NCBI GenBank assembly: GCA_022843545.1
Contig: JALHNL010000008.1
Coordinates: 1 to 64,000, forward strand
Length of the DNA: 64,000 nt
Source of the DNA: Phycisphaerales bacterium
GTDB taxonomy: Bacteria; Planctomycetota; Phycisphaerae; Phycisphaerales; UBA1924
Reading direction: 5' to 3'
Positions 25,968 to 36,131 of the stretch are shown one piece after another; positions within the stretch are counted from its first letter, which is position 1; each line of letters starts with the position of its first letter. Below the pieces are notes generated by a model that saw nothing but the letters and a program-made list of their open reading frames with translations, had not been told where the DNA came from and made no database searches. Both the position numbers and the translations under genes were made by a program.

Positions 25968-27572
25968 ATGTTGGTAATGGCTGAGGATCGGCCAAGCCTG
26001 CTGCCGGACGGCGCGGACCCTCGGGGCCTGCTGTGGGATGCCCTGCGCGAGGGCTTGTGCGTCACCGATCTGGACGGGCAGGTGGTGTGGTGCAACCCCG
26101 GCTTCGCCAAGCTCGACGACATGCTCAAGCAACGGGTGACGATGGGCTGCAAGCGGGCGGCCCTGAACCTCAAGGGCGAGCACCACGGCAAGGTGCGCCC
26201 CCGGTTTGACGCCACGTCGGGCGACGAGAACACGATCTACGAAGTCCTCGTCTCTCCCATCTCCAGAACGGACTCCAGCGGCCAGGTGGCAACGACCCAT
26301 CTGGCCGCGGTTGTTATCGACGTGACCCAGGCCCGGCGGCGCGAGATGCGGATGGCGGCGATCGACGCGGCGGGCGCCGAGCTGGTCCGCCTGGACGTCG
26401 AGCAGATCAAGAAGATGAACACGGTGGAGCGGCTGGGTGTCCTTGAGCAGAAGGTCATCCGCTTCGCCCACGATCTGCTGGCCTTTGACCACTTCGCGAT
26501 CCGCCTGATCGACAAGGAGTCGGACAAGCTCGAACTGGTCATGTCGTGCGGGCTGCCCGGGCCCGCGCTGGCCGTGGAGCTCTACGCCCGCCCCGAGGGC
26601 AACGGCATCTCGGGCTACGTGGCGGCGACCGGGCGCTCGTATGTGTGCCCCGACACCACCGCCGACGCGCGGTACGTGATCGGCGTGGACTCGGCGCGGT
26701 CGTCGCTGACGGTGCCGCTGCGCCTGAGCGACAAGGTGATCGGGATCCTGAACGTCGAGAGCAAGGACGCCGGCGCGTTCACCGAAGACGACCGGCAGTT
26801 CGCCGAGATGTTCGCGACGTACATCGCGCTGGCGCTGCACATCCTGAACCTGCTGGTGGCTGAACGCTCCACCACGGGCCAGGCCGTCACGGGCACGGTG
26901 GAGGGCGAGATCGCCGAGCCGCTGACGGACATCACACAGGTCGTGGCCAAGCTCAAGGAGTCGGGGCTGGACCCGCGGACCAGCAGCCAGATCGAGCGGA
27001 TCGTCGAGGACGTGGAGGCCATCCGCAAGCGGCTGCGCAACGTGGGCCAGGGCGCGGCGACGGTGCTGGGCGCCGACGACGCGGTGGCCAAGGCGGCGCG
27101 GGGCACCGACCCCATCCTGCGCGGGCGGCGCATCCTCGTCGCCGACGACGATCAGCGCATCCGCCAACTGGTCGCGGAGGTCCTGCGTGCTCGCGGCGCG
27201 GAGGTGCTGGTGTGCGAGGACGGCACCTCGGCGGTCGCGGCCATCGAGCAGCTCGCCGCCGGGGGCGTCACCTCCACCGGGCCGGCGGTGCCCGGTCAGG
27301 AGCGCAGTGTGGGCGCGGGTGCGCCGGCGCGGGCCAAGCGGCTGGACCTGCTCATTTCCGACATCCGCCTGCCCGACAAGACCGGGTACGAGATCTTCTC
27401 CGCCGCCCGCGGCGTGCTCCCCGAACTGCCCGTCATTCTCATGACCGGCTTCGGCTACGACCCGCACCACTCCATCGTCCGCGCCAGCCAGTCGGGGCTG
27501 TCGGCGGTGCTGTTCAAGCCCTTCCAGGCTGAGCGGCTGATCGAAGAGTGCCACAAGGCGCTCGGCGGGTAA
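25968..27572 (+). CDS. PAS-GAF-pseudoDHp-REC signalling protein
   Basis: This 534-residue protein has four parts. A PAS-like domain at about 15-125 (LREGLCVTDLDGQVVWCNPGF) is followed by a GAF domain at about 145-295 (FAHDLLAFDHFAIRLID to GILNVESKDAGAFTEDD). A helical hairpin of about 50 residues follows, and then a C-terminal receiver from about residue 385 (RILVADDDQRIR, LLISDIRLPDKTGYE, FKPFQAE). The hairpin EGEIAEPLTD aligns with the SHEIRTPLT box of histidine kinases but has G313 where the phosphoacceptor His would be, and no ATPase domain follows. It therefore cannot autophosphorylate by the normal route. Start 25968 or 25977; both give similar products. Confidence 0.85.
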   Translation: MLVMAEDRPSLLPDGADPRGLLWDALREGLCVTDLDGQVVWCNPGFAKLDDMLKQRVTMGCKRAALNLKGEHHGKVRPRFDATSGDENTIYEVLVSPISRTDSSGQVATTHLAAVVIDVTQARRREMRMAAIDAAGAELVRLDVEQIKKMNTVERLGVLEQKVIRFAHDLLAFDHFAIRLIDKESDKLELVMSCGLPGPALAVELYARPEGNGISGYVAATGRSYVCPDTTADARYVIGVDSARSSLTVPLRLSDKVIGILNVESKDAGAFTEDDRQFAEMFATYIALALHILNLLVAERSTTGQAVTGTVEGEIAEPLTDITQVVAKLKESGLDPRTSSQIERIVEDVEAIRKRLRNVGQGAATVLGADDAVAKAARGTDPILRGRRILVADDDQRIRQLVAEVLRARGAEVLVCEDGTSAVAAIEQLAAGGVTSTGPAVPGQERSVGAGAPARAKRLDLLISDIRLPDKTGYEIFSAARGVLPELPVILMTGFGYDPHHSIVRASQSGLSAVLFKPFQAERLIEECHKALGG

Positions 27573-27670
27573 GCGCGGGGGGCGCCCGCTCGCGTTCACA
27601 CTTCCGGTTCGCGCTTTGCGTCTGACGCCGTTCGCCTCGTCAGGCGTTCTTGCCCGCGATACGCTCTCGC

Positions 27671-28789
27671 ATGGCTCCGCCCAGCACACGCACGCTCCCT
27701 CCCATCCGCCGAATCGTCGTCAAGATCGGGTCCGCCGTGCTGGCGCCGGGGGGCAGCCTTGACCAGGCCGCCGCGGATCGGCTGGCGGCGGACATCGCGG
27801 CGGCGCGTGCGCGGGGCGTGCAGGTGGCGGTGGTGAGTTCGGGTGCGGTGGCCAGCGGCTACTCGGCGCTGGGGCTCAAGGCCCCGCCCAAGACGATCGT
27901 GCGCAAGCAGGCAGCGGCGGCGGTGGGGCAGTCGCGGCTGATGGCGGCGTGGAACGCGGCGCTGCTGCCCCACGGCCTGGTGGCTGCGCAGATTCTGTAC
28001 ACCGCGGAGGACCTGGAGCACCGCGAGCGGTTTCTCTCGGCCCGGCGCACACTGAACGAGCTGCTGGGCGCGGGCGTGGTGCCGGTGATCAACGAGAACG
28101 ACACCGTGTCGTACGAGGAGATCAAGCTGGGCGACAACGACCGGCTCAGCGCGCTCACCGCAGACTTGGCCGACGCGGACCTGCTGCTGATCCTGTCGAG
28201 CGTCTCGGGGCTCTACGAGAGCGGCAAGGCGGGCAAGGTGATCCACACCATCCAGAGCGCCAAGACGGCCCAGGCGCACGTGAGGCCCGACAAGACCGTC
28301 GTGGGCACGGGGGGCATGCAGACCAAACTCACCGCGGCGGCCGCGGCGGCCTCGTGGGGCATCCCCACCGTGGTCGCGGGCGGGCACGAGCACCATGTGA
28401 TCCGGCGCGTGCTGGCGGGCGAAGTGCTGGGCACGCTCTTCCCCGCGGCGCGCATCACCAAGGCGCGGGCCCGAAAGCGATGGCTGGGCTTCGGCGCCCG
28501 CGCACGCGGCACCATCACCATCGACGCGGGCGCGGCCAGGGCCCTCACCCAGCGAGGCGCCAGCCTGCTGCCCAGCGGCGTCACCGGCGTGCGAGGCTCG
28601 TTTGACCGCGGCGCGCCGGTGCAGATCGCGGTCGAGGGCGGCGCGGTCATCGCCCGCGGCGTGAGCGCCTACTCCAGCGATGACGTCGCCCGCATCGCCG
28701 GCAAACGCTCAAGCCAGATCGAGGGCGTGCTGGGGCACTACTACGCGGAAGAGGTGGTGCACCGGGATGATCTGGTGGTGGGGGAGTAA
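27671..28789 (+). CDS. proB: Glutamate 5-kinase
   Basis: This 372-residue enzyme catalyses the first step of proline synthesis, phosphorylating glutamate at the gamma-carboxylate. The amino-acid kinase domain shows IVVKIGSAVLAPGG (phosphate loop), VAVVSSGAVASGYSALG, VVPVINENDTVSYEEI and KTVVGTGGMQTKLTAA. A C-terminal PUA domain follows (GTITIDAGAARALTQRGAS to GVSAYSSDDVARIAGKRS). The order and length match ProB. The ATG at 27671 is preferred over an in-frame TTG at 27650 because the kinase domain begins 15 residues later. proA is not adjacent, so the pathway genes are dispersed here. Confidence 0.96.
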   Translation: MAPPSTRTLPPIRRIVVKIGSAVLAPGGSLDQAAADRLAADIAAARARGVQVAVVSSGAVASGYSALGLKAPPKTIVRKQAAAAVGQSRLMAAWNAALLPHGLVAAQILYTAEDLEHRERFLSARRTLNELLGAGVVPVINENDTVSYEEIKLGDNDRLSALTADLADADLLLILSSVSGLYESGKAGKVIHTIQSAKTAQAHVRPDKTVVGTGGMQTKLTAAAAAASWGIPTVVAGGHEHHVIRRVLAGEVLGTLFPAARITKARARKRWLGFGARARGTITIDAGAARALTQRGASLLPSGVTGVRGSFDRGAPVQIAVEGGAVIARGVSAYSSDDVARIAGKRSSQIEGVLGHYYAEEVVHRDDLVVGE

Positions 28790-28914
28790 ACGGGGCCAAC
28801 ACGGCCAAGCGGCAAGCTACCCGCGGGGCAGACAAGTCGAGGCAGAGTGGGTGTGCGCTGGGAGAGGGCGATCGGACATCCGGTCTGCACCGCCTGACAC
28901 CCCACACCTCCGGC

Positions 28915-29352
28915 CTACTCAAACTTCGCTTCCAGTCGTCGGCTGCCCGGCGCAGATTCGTCGCCCGCGGGCGATTGGCCCGAGCGCCAAAGGCCTTTGG
29001 CGGTGTGGGCGGGGTGGTCGGGGAAGAAGTACGTCTCGAGGCCGTAGCCCGCGGCGCCCACGGCGATGTTCATGGGCAGGCCGGCGAAGGCCTTGAGGGT
29101 GACGCGGCCGTCGGGACCGGTGAAGCCGCTGTCGGAAGGGGGTGGCTCGGACCCGAAGAGGGCGGCGGAGACATCGAGCGGGTGCACGGGTCGCTGGGGC
29201 TCGACGCGGACGACCGCGTTGCGGATGGGCTCCTGCGTCTGGGCGTCGCGCACAGAGACCGTGAGGCCCATCTCCTGGTTGCCTGAGGAGCACGCGCCCA
29301 AAAAGGCCAGCGCGGGGGCGACACAGCAGGCGGCGAGGGATCGTGCGTTCAT
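28915..29352 (-). CDS. Small lipoprotein with carboxypeptidase-regulatory-like domain
   Basis: This 145-residue predicted lipoprotein has the leader MNARSLAACCVAPALAFLGAC, with a lipobox LGAC placing the lipidated Cys at residue 21. The mature part resembles a beta-sandwich of the carboxypeptidase-regulatory-like type: LTVSVRDAQTQEPIRNAVVR, then GFTGPDGRVTLKAF. These modules are common in planctomycete surface proteins and have no known activity. It converges with proB (about 125 bp between stops) and precedes the glutamine synthetase gene on the same strand. No specific function can be assigned. Confidence 0.78.
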   Translation of the reverse strand: MNARSLAACCVAPALAFLGACSSGNQEMGLTVSVRDAQTQEPIRNAVVRVEPQRPVHPLDVSAALFGSEPPPSDSGFTGPDGRVTLKAFAGLPMNIAVGAAGYGLETYFFPDHPAHTAKGLWRSGQSPAGDESAPGSRRLEAKFE

Positions 29353-29426
29353 GGCGCACAGAGTATCCGATGGAGGCGCGTGACGCAGCCCGAAGGGCGG
29401 GCGCGAAAGAGCCGGGCGTGGACCAG

Positions 29427-29460
29427 CCAAAAAACAAAGCCCCGGCTCGGAGAGCCGGGG
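29427..29460 (-). terminator. Rho-independent terminator of glnA-III
   Basis: On the minus strand, 30 nt after the glutamine synthetase stop, a perfect 9-bp stem CCCCGGCTC / GAGCCGGGG with a TCC loop is followed by CTTTGTTTTTTGG. The stem plus T-tract is the classic intrinsic terminator. It separates this gene from the lipoprotein gene downstream. Confidence 0.88.
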
Positions 29461-29490
29461 TATCCCGATGGCGGGCTTTTCACCGGCGGG

Positions 29491-31695
29491 TCACTTGATG
29501 AAGAGGATGTCGCGGTAGGTGGGGATGGGCCAGAGCTCGTCGGCGACGAGGCTCTCCAGATCATCCACGATCTCGCGCAGGTCCGACATCGAGGGCTTCA
29601 CCTTGTCGCGGATGAAGCGGGCGTGGTGGGCGGGGTCGGCGTCGTGGTGCTCGAGCAGCCCGTCGAGCGCGTCGGTGGCCTTCATCAGGCGGCACACCTT
29701 CTCGACGAACGACTCCAGCTCGCTCCGCTGATCCTCGCAGTCCACATCGGCGGCCTGGGTGGCGGCGACGGCCTCGGCGAGGCGGCGCTGGTGCATCTGC
29801 ACCGCGGGCAGGATCTGCCGGCGGGCCATGGTCACCATGGTCTCGGCCTCGATGGTGACCTGCTTGACGTACTTCTCGTAGAAGATGTGGTAGCGCGACT
29901 CCATCTCGCGCCGCGTGAGGATGTCGTACTTCACCATCACGTCCACGTTCTTCTTGCTCTTGATCGCGGTCAACGCCTCGACGGTGTCCTTCATGTTGGG
30001 CAGGCCGCGGCGCTCGGCCTCCTTGTGCCAGGCCTCGCTGTAGCCGTCGCCGTTGAAGATCACGCGCTTGTGCTTCTTGATGATGGGCCCGAGGACGGCG
30101 ACGACGGCGGACTGGACCTTCTTGGGGTCGCCGATGTTCTTGCCCAAAGCCCTCTCGAGCTGGCCCGCGATGTAGTCCATGCTCTCGGCGACGATGGCGT
30201 TGAGCACGGTCATGGGCCAGGCGCTGGTGGCGCTGGAACCGACGGCGCGGAACTCGAACTTGTTGCCGGTGAAGGCGAAGGGGCTGGTCCGGTTGCGGTC
30301 GCCCGAATCGCGCATGAGCGCGGGGAGGGTGGTGGCGCCCAGGTCCAGGCGGCCGCCCTTCTTGGTGGTGCGGGGGAGGCCCTTCTCGAGCTGGTCCATG
30401 ATGTCCGAGAGCATGTCGCCCAGGAAGATTGAGATGATCGCGGGCGGGGCCTCGTTGGCGCCCAGGCGGTGGTCATTGGCGGCGCTGGCGACAGCGGCGC
30501 GGAGGAAGTCGGCGTAGAGGTCCACGGCGCGGATGACCGCGACGCAGTACGTCAGGAACTGCATGTTGCTGTGGGTTTCCTCGCGCGGGTCCAGCAGGTT
30601 CTGGCCCGTGTCGGTGGACATGGACCAGTTGTTGTGCTTGCCCGAGCCGTTGATCCCCGCGAAGGGCTTCTCGTGCAGGATGCACTGCAGCCCGTAGCGC
30701 GGGGCGACGCGCTTGAGGGTCTCCATGAGCAGCATCTGGTGGTCGCAGGCCACGGTGGCGCTCTCGAACACGGGCGCGATCTCGTACTGCGCCGGCGCCA
30801 CTTCGTTGTGGCGCGTCTTGACGGGCACGCCGCAGCGGTAGAGCTCGCGCTCAACCTCGGTCATGAACGACAGCACGCGCGGGGGGATGGACCCGAAGTA
30901 GTGGTCCTCGAGCTGCTGGCCCTTGGGGGGCTTGGCGCCAAAGAGCGTGCGGTCGCAGGTCATCAGGTCGGGGCGGGCGAAGTAGAGATTGCGGTCGACC
31001 AGGAAGTACTCCTGCTCGGGGCCCAGCGTGGTGATCACGCGGGTCACGCCCGCGTCGGTCCCGAAGACCCTGAGGATGCGCATCGCCTGGGTGTTGACCG
31101 CCTCGATGGAGCGGAGCAGCGCGGTCTTGGTGTCCAGCGCCTCGCCCGTCCACGACACGAAGGCGGTGGGGATGCACAGCGTCACATTCGCGCCCGAGCG
31201 GTTCAGGAACACCGGGCTGGTGCAGTCCCACGCGGTGTAGCCGCGCGCCTCGAACGTGCTGCGCACGCCGCCGGAGGGGAACGACGACGCGTCGGGCTCG
31301 CCCTGCGTGAGCGCCGAGCCGGAGAACTGCGTCAGAATCCCGCCCGCGCCGTCGGGCGTGATGAACGAGTCATGCTTCTCGGCGGTCAGGCCCGTCAGCG
31401 GCTGGAACCAGTGGGTGTAGTGCGTGGCGCCGCGCTCCGTGGCCCAGTCCTTCATCGCGCTGGCGACGATGTCCGCCAGTTCGTGGTCCAGCTTCTCGCC
31501 TTTCTTGATCGTCCGCATCAGACGCTGGTACACGTCCTTGGGCAGCCGCTCCCGCATCGTCCGCTCGCTGAACACGTCGCTCCCGAAGATGTCCTCCAGC
31601 CGCGCCGGGGAGGCATCCACCCCGGGGGCGGGAACGGGGTCGCGCCACTGGGTGGCGGCGGCGATGGCTTCCTGGCGGCTCTTGATCAGACTCAT
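29491..31695 (-). CDS. Type III glutamine synthetase
   Basis: This 734-residue enzyme makes glutamine from glutamate, ammonia and ATP. Length and sequence fit the GSIII (GlnN) family rather than the 470-residue GSI. Recognisable blocks are [71 protein letters not shown] (ammonium/ATP site region) and [20 protein letters not shown]. The start at 31695 has GGAGAA 4 nt upstream; the open frame to 31761 adds nothing conserved. A strong terminator follows. GSIII is frequent in Bacteroidetes, cyanobacteria and planctomycetes. Confidence 0.96.
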   Translation of the reverse strand: MSLIKSRQEAIAAATQWRDPVPAPGVDASPARLEDIFGSDVFSERTMRERLPKDVYQRLMRTIKKGEKLDHELADIVASAMKDWATERGATHYTHWFQPLTGLTAEKHDSFITPDGAGGILTQFSGSALTQGEPDASSFPSGGVRSTFEARGYTAWDCTSPVFLNRSGANVTLCIPTAFVSWTGEALDTKTALLRSIEAVNTQAMRILRVFGTDAGVTRVITTLGPEQEYFLVDRNLYFARPDLMTCDRTLFGAKPPKGQQLEDHYFGSIPPRVLSFMTEVERELYRCGVPVKTRHNEVAPAQYEIAPVFESATVACDHQMLLMETLKRVAPRYGLQCILHEKPFAGINGSGKHNNWSMSTDTGQNLLDPREETHSNMQFLTYCVAVIRAVDLYADFLRAAVASAANDHRLGANEAPPAIISIFLGDMLSDIMDQLEKGLPRTTKKGGRLDLGATTLPALMRDSGDRNRTSPFAFTGNKFEFRAVGSSATSAWPMTVLNAIVAESMDYIAGQLERALGKNIGDPKKVQSAVVAVLGPIIKKHKRVIFNGDGYSEAWHKEAERRGLPNMKDTVEALTAIKSKKNVDVMVKYDILTRREMESRYHIFYEKYVKQVTIEAETMVTMARRQILPAVQMHQRRLAEAVAATQAADVDCEDQRSELESFVEKVCRLMKATDALDGLLEHHDADPAHHARFIRDKVKPSMSDLREIVDDLESLVADELWPIPTYRDILFIK

Positions 31696-31892
31696 GGGTT
31701 CTCCGTGTGCTGGTGGCGCGGCCTCGCGGTGGCGGGGGCCGGCGGGTGGGTGTGGATTCAAGGGTCCGAAAACCGACGGGCAAGGATAACGCGGTGGGGG
31801 TATCGGTTCCCGCTTGGCGCGAAGTGAGTTGTCGGTAGCCGTTCGGGGCTTGTCAGAGCCGTCCGGCGCGTGGTGTGTGGCCTGCGCGGGCC

Positions 31893-32159
31893 TTAGCGAC
31901 GGATCGCGAAGCCCGCTTCGTCCGCTTGCTCGGGCAGGTCCACGCGTGTTGCGTCGCGGATGTTCCGGGCCATGCGGGCTTGCAGGTCGTTCAGGGCGGC
32001 GCTCACCGCGGCGGCCGAACCCTGCACCTCCATGAGCACCGACCCGTCGGGCTCGTTGCGCACCCAGCCCGTGACGGGGTGGCTCTGCGCCGCGTCTCGG
32101 GCGGTGGCGCGAAAGCCCACGCCCTGGACACGTCCTGTGAATCGCACCTGCACGCGCAT
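31893..32159 (-). CDS. acyP: Acylphosphatase
   Basis: This 88-residue enzyme hydrolyses carboxyl-phosphate bonds of acylphosphates. The two PROSITE-type signatures are plain: [20 protein letters not shown], with the catalytic Arg in GVGFR, and [19 protein letters not shown], with the catalytic Asn in GWVRN. The length is exactly that of the family. It begins 2 nt after the DsbD stop codon, so the two are almost certainly co-transcribed, although no functional link is known. The open frame extends far upstream in the same frame, but that part overlaps dsbD and is a shadow. Confidence 0.95.
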   Translation of the reverse strand: MRVQVRFTGRVQGVGFRATARDAAQSHPVTGWVRNEPDGSVLMEVQGSAAAVSAALNDLQARMARNIRDATRVDLPEQADEAGFAIRR

Positions 32160-32161
32160 GG

Positions 32162-34105
32162 CTACTTCCCGGTCACGGTCTTGAGCGCGGCCTCGAGGTC
32201 GCTGACCTTGAAGAACGACGCGAAGAAGACCGGCTTCTGCGGCCCCGTGGCCGGGCCGTAGACCGCGATGAGCGGGATGCTGCCCGCGCCGCCCAGGATC
32301 TCGCGGGCCACGCCCCAGCCGCCGGCTTCGCTGTTCGAGAAGTCGACCTTGAGCAGTCGGGCGTTGTGGAGTTCGTACAGGGCCTTGGACTCGGGGATGG
32401 TGAGGACCTGGTTCTCGATGGCGATGCAGTTGATGCACCAGTTGGCGGTGAAGTCGATGACGATGGGACGGCCCGAGGCCAGCACCGAGGCGATCTCGGC
32501 ACGGATGGTTTCGTCGGTCTGGACCTTGAGTTTGTCCCATCCCGGCGCGGTGAGCACGCGGGTGATGAAGAACGTGGCGACCAGCGAGAGCAGGGCGCAG
32601 ACGACGCTCAGCGTGCGCGTCCTGGGGCTGCGGAGATACTTGAACGAGCCGATCACCCACCACACGCCCGCGACCGCCGCCACCGCGCCCACCGCCCAGA
32701 AGAGCGAGCGTTCGCCGAAGGAACTGACGCCGATGTAGATGCCCACCGCAACCATGAACAGCCCGAGGACCTGCTTCAGCAGCTCGCCCCCGGCCCCGCC
32801 GCGGGGCATGCGCTTGATGAGGTTCGGGAAGAGCACCAGCACGAGGTAGGGCGCGGCCATGCCGATGCCCATGGTGGTGATGGCGAGCAACCCGATCACG
32901 GGCGGCTGCTGGGTGGCCCAGGCAAAGGCCGCCCCGAACATCGGCCCGGTGCAGGGTGTGCTGAGCACGCCGGTGAGCACGCCCATGCGGAAGTTGCCCA
33001 TCGCGGTGTCGTGCCCGCCCTCGATGCTGTAGATGAAGTTCGGCAGGCGGATCGAGAAGAGCCCGATCATGCCCACGCCCATGAGCAGGATGAACGCGCC
33101 CAGGGGCACGGCGAACCACCAGTAACTGAACCACTGGCCGAAGTTGAGCCCTATCGAGAAGGCCAGCACGCCGATGAGCACGAACAGTGCGACGATGCCC
33201 GCGCAGTAGATCGTGCCGAACACCACCAGTTTGCGCGGGTTCTTCGCCTGGTGCTGCAGCGACATGATCTTGATCGGGATCACCGGCAGCACGCACGGCG
33301 TGAAGTTCATGAGCACGCCCGCGCCGAAGGCGATGAGGAAGATGACCGCGTATGCCGCCTCGCCCACCGAGAAGCGATACCCGATGAAGTCGAACGAGGC
33401 CAGCTTGTCGAGCCCGATCTTCGCCGGCTCCTGGCCCGAGAGGATCTTCGCGAACACCGATGGGTCAAAGGCCGCGAACGTCGCGGCCCGATCGGACGGC
33501 GGCGGCGGCGCGGGCGTGCCCGGCGCGGCGACGGTGACCTTGACGTCCACGATCGCGGTGGTCGGGCGGTCGCATTGCTTGTCGTCGCAGGACTGGAAGT
33601 AGACCGCCAGCGTGAGCGTGCGCTCGCCCGGCGCGGCGTCGGCCTTCACCACCACGGGCACGAACGCGATGGTGCGCTCCTTGTGGCTCAGGATCGACAC
33701 CGGCGGCTCGCCCGGCGGGGAGAAAGCGGCCGTGGGGATGCCCACCGGCTCGGGCCACTGGGCCCAGTCAGCCCGGACTTCCACACCGCCGAAATCGCGC
33801 TTCAGGAGCGGGCTCTTGGGACCGGAGGTCTGCTCGGGGCTCAGGTGGATCAGCGTGGCCTCGGGCACGAAGTCGCCCAGTTCAGGCGGTATCACCGGCT
33901 TGGCGGGCCAGATGTGCCAGCCGTCCTCCATGTCGATGATCACCGCCACCGCGAACTGGTCGCCCGCGACCACCTGGTCGCGCTGGGGTACGGCGGACAC
34001 CGAGACGCGGTCGCCCCGCGCGGATGGGGCCAGGCCCAGCCAGGTCAGGGCCAAGGCCAGGGTGAGGGCGAGCCAACGTGGGGCTGACGATGGGGAGGGG
34101 GTCAT
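32162..34105 (-). CDS. dsbD: Thiol:disulfide interchange protein DsbD
   Basis: This 647-residue membrane protein moves electrons from cytoplasmic thioredoxin to the periplasm. A signal peptide (about 1-31) leads to an N-terminal DsbD-alpha-like domain with the Cys pair C173/C178 (SCDDKQCD). A central eight-helix transmembrane domain follows, with C271 (NFTPCVLPV) and C385 ([10 protein letters not shown]). The C-terminal thioredoxin domain has W556-C557-I-N-C560. All three redox pairs are therefore present, so electron flow should be complete. It is divergent from fliM. Reduced periplasmic thiols would serve cytochrome c maturation or disulfide isomerisation; no such partner gene is in the window. 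Confidence 0.93.
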   Translation of the reverse strand: MTPSPSSAPRWLALTLALALTWLGLAPSARGDRVSVSAVPQRDQVVAGDQFAVAVIIDMEDGWHIWPAKPVIPPELGDFVPEATLIHLSPEQTSGPKSPLLKRDFGGVEVRADWAQWPEPVGIPTAAFSPPGEPPVSILSHKERTIAFVPVVVKADAAPGERTLTLAVYFQSCDDKQCDRPTTAIVDVKVTVAAPGTPAPPPPSDRAATFAAFDPSVFAKILSGQEPAKIGLDKLASFDFIGYRFSVGEAAYAVIFLIAFGAGVLMNFTPCVLPVIPIKIMSLQHQAKNPRKLVVFGTIYCAGIVALFVLIGVLAFSIGLNFGQWFSYWWFAVPLGAFILLMGVGMIGLFSIRLPNFIYSIEGGHDTAMGNFRMGVLTGVLSTPCTGPMFGAAFAWATQQPPVIGLLAITTMGIGMAAPYLVLVLFPNLIKRMPRGGAGGELLKQVLGLFMVAVGIYIGVSSFGERSLFWAVGAVAAVAGVWWVIGSFKYLRSPRTRTLSVVCALLSLVATFFITRVLTAPGWDKLKVQTDETIRAEIASVLASGRPIVIDFTANWCINCIAIENQVLTIPESKALYELHNARLLKVDFSNSEAGGWGVAREILGGAGSIPLIAVYGPATGPQKPVFFASFFKVSDLEAALKTVTGK

Positions 34106-34226
34106 GTGTTCAACAGTACGAATGCCGCTGGGTCCCGGGGGGTTACCGGCAGGCGTTCAAGCCGATGCGGGTCCCTAACCGATACCCAGCAAAGCCCAGG
34201 CGCGGATTCCGCGCCCGGCGATCATC

Positions 34227-35243
34227 ATGCCCGAAGTCCTTGACCAATCCGAGATCGACGCGCTGCTGGCGGCGGTGGACGTGGGCGAGGTGAAGAAGGA
34301 AGAGAAGCCCGCCCAGATCTTCAGCCGCCACCGCCGACCGGGGCAGGTCGCCGAGGTGCGGGGTTACGACTTCAAGCGACCCGAGCGTGTGTCGAAAGAC
34401 CAGATGCGGTCGCTGCAGCAGTTGCACGAGGCGTTTGCGCGGAACTTCGGCGCGGGGCTGTCGGGCTTCTTGCGGACGATCGTGGAGGTGAAGGTCGCGT
34501 CGTGCGAGCAGATGACGTACGGCGAGTTCATCTCGGGTCTGCCCAACCCCACGAGCTTCAACCTCATCGACGCCAAGCCCCTGGAAGGGCAGATGTGTCT
34601 TGAGGTCAGCCCGCTGATCATCTACCCCATCATCGACCGTCTGCTGGGCGGGTCCAGCACCGACCTGTTCATCCCGCAGCGCCCGATGACGGCGATCGAG
34701 GCGAGGCTGATCAGCAAGGTCACCTCGCGCGGGCTGGCGGCGCTCACCGAGGCGTGGGCGGGCATCCGGCAGATCGAGTTCTCGATCACCGCCACCGAGA
34801 GCAACCCTCAGCTCGTGCAGATCGTGCCGCCCAACGAGGTCGTGGTGGTGGTCGGCTTTGAGCTCAAGATGACCAACCGCGCGGGCACGATGAACCTGTG
34901 CATCCCGTACAACGTCATCGAGCCGGTGATGGAGAAGCTGTCGGCCGAGTCGTGGTTCAGTTCGGGCAAACTGGGAACCGACGAGAAGCTCCGTCAGCGC
35001 GTCACCCACACCCTGGCCCGCGCGCCCCTCACAGTGCGGGGGATGCTCGCCGAGACGACGATCACCGTGGGCGACCTGCGCGGGATGGCCGTGGGCGACC
35101 TGGTCATGACCGACAAGCCCGTCACCCAGCCCATCGTGCTGTGTGTCGAAGGTGAGAAGAAGTTCCTCGCGGTGCTGGGGAACTACAAGGGCAACCGGGC
35201 CCTGAAGATCCTGCGGGCGGTGACGCCGGCGGACCGGGTCTGA
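34227..35243 (+). CDS. fliM: Flagellar motor switch protein FliM
   Basis: This 338-residue cytoplasmic C-ring protein sets the direction of flagellar rotation. The N-terminal VLDQSEIDALLAAV is the conserved phospho-CheY-binding peptide. The CheC-like middle domain (about 45-230) includes YDFKRPERVSKDQMRSLQQL and a CxxM..YGEFISGLPNPT block. The C-terminal SpoA domain includes LTVRGMLAETTITVGDLRGM and DKPVTQPIVLCVEGEKKF. Length is normal. No other flagellar gene lies nearby, so this is an orphan relative to the usual fliLMNOPQR order. Confidence 0.95.
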   Translation: MPEVLDQSEIDALLAAVDVGEVKKEEKPAQIFSRHRRPGQVAEVRGYDFKRPERVSKDQMRSLQQLHEAFARNFGAGLSGFLRTIVEVKVASCEQMTYGEFISGLPNPTSFNLIDAKPLEGQMCLEVSPLIIYPIIDRLLGGSSTDLFIPQRPMTAIEARLISKVTSRGLAALTEAWAGIRQIEFSITATESNPQLVQIVPPNEVVVVVGFELKMTNRAGTMNLCIPYNVIEPVMEKLSAESWFSSGKLGTDEKLRQRVTHTLARAPLTVRGMLAETTITVGDLRGMAVGDLVMTDKPVTQPIVLCVEGEKKFLAVLGNYKGNRALKILRAVTPADRV

Positions 35244-35342
35244 TCTCGCTCGGGCGATGGCCCGCATAACCGCGCGGCGCGGGCTTATCAGCCTTCGCCA
35301 ATATCACATTCAACCCGTTGTGAAAGCGGCGAGCCGCGAGTC

Positions 35343-35371
35343 TTGGCGTGTCCGCGCCGTGCGCGCATAGT
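35343..35371 (+). promoter_or_regulatory. Candidate sigma70-like promoter
   Basis: TTGGCG at 35343-35348 and CATAGT at 35366-35371 are separated by 17 bases. Each matches four of six consensus positions. The pair lies about 60 bp upstream of the PEP-CTERM-like gene start at 35434, in the 190-bp spacer after fliM. Confidence 0.35.
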
Positions 35372-35433
35372 GAACGTGACGCGGGCCCGCCGGGCTCGCG
35401 CCAGTTAAGCCTGTACCGGAGGGGATGGTCACC

Positions 35434-36108
35434 ATGCGTTCATCGTCCACGTTCTACGCCGCCGCCGCGGTGGCGCTCGCCGCCTCGGCCGCCAGCGCCG
35501 ACCTCACGTTCAGCTTCGCCGACCCGGTGCCCGGGCGGCAACTCACGCACAACGCCGGCGCGGTGAGCTACGCCATCGGCGTGCCGCTGGCGCTGCTGAT
35601 CGACGGCTCCACCGAGCCCGTCCCGTTCACCACGACGTTCAACGCGGGGCTCGAACTGAACCTGACCCTGGGCCCGGCCAGCGCGCCCGTCGGCGGCTTC
35701 AGCCAGGCCCCCGCTTCGGGCACGTTCGTGTTGCGGAATCTGTCCAACCCCGACCCGCAGACCAACATCATCCTCTCCGGAGCCGCCGAGTCCGGCGCGT
35801 TCGTCCGAATCGCGGGGACCAACTCGATCCTCTTCAGCCACGAGACCTGGTTCTCCTACGCCGCCGGCCCCGAACTGCTCGCGCTGCTTGTTCCCGGGCG
35901 CACCCTCGCCGACCCGCAGGAAGCGGTCTTCACCGTCACCGACATCGCCACCGGCGGGCCGCCCCTGATCCCCGCGGGCGGCGGCGCGATCGCGAACTTC
36001 ACCGCCAACGCGTCGTTCTCCGGCAACGTCAGCGTCGTGCCCACGCCCGGCGCGCTCGCGCTGGCCGGAGTGGGGGGGCTGCTCGCCCTCCGCCGGCGGC
36101 GGTCCTGA
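35434..36108 (+). CDS. Secreted PEP-CTERM-like surface protein
   Basis: This 224-residue protein has a signal peptide (FYAAAAVALAASAASA) and a C-terminal sorting tail VVPTPGALALAGVGGLLALRRRRS. The tail is a short Pro-containing motif, a hydrophobic helix and an Arg cluster, as in the VPxPG variant of PEP-CTERM seen in planctomycetes. In that system the tail is recognised by an exosortase; none is in the window. The middle, beta-rich part is not recognised. The ATG at 35434 is chosen over 35425 because GGAGGGG sits about 9 nt before it and is too close to the earlier one. Confidence 0.83.
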   Translation: MRSSSTFYAAAAVALAASAASADLTFSFADPVPGRQLTHNAGAVSYAIGVPLALLIDGSTEPVPFTTTFNAGLELNLTLGPASAPVGGFSQAPASGTFVLRNLSNPDPQTNIILSGAAESGAFVRIAGTNSILFSHETWFSYAAGPELLALLVPGRTLADPQEAVFTVTDIATGGPPLIPAGGGAIANFTANASFSGNVSVVPTPGALALAGVGGLLALRRRRS

Positions 36109-36114
36109 GCCATG

Positions 36115-36131
36115 CCGGCGCAGCGCGCCGG
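36115..36131 (+). terminator. Possible terminator hairpin after the PEP-CTERM-like gene
   Basis: CCGGCGC AGC GCGCCGG forms a perfect 7-bp stem with a 3-nt loop starting 6 nt after the stop codon. There is no T-tract, so termination is uncertain. The remaining bases up to 36385 show short GC-rich direct repeats (CGGGGGCCG twice near 36249 and 36263) and no gene. Confidence 0.35.

Noticed and set aside
31893-33296. Long minus-strand frame ending in acylphosphatase
   Set aside because: Only the last 88 codons resemble a protein family; the upstream part lies inside dsbD in another frame. It is not a fusion.
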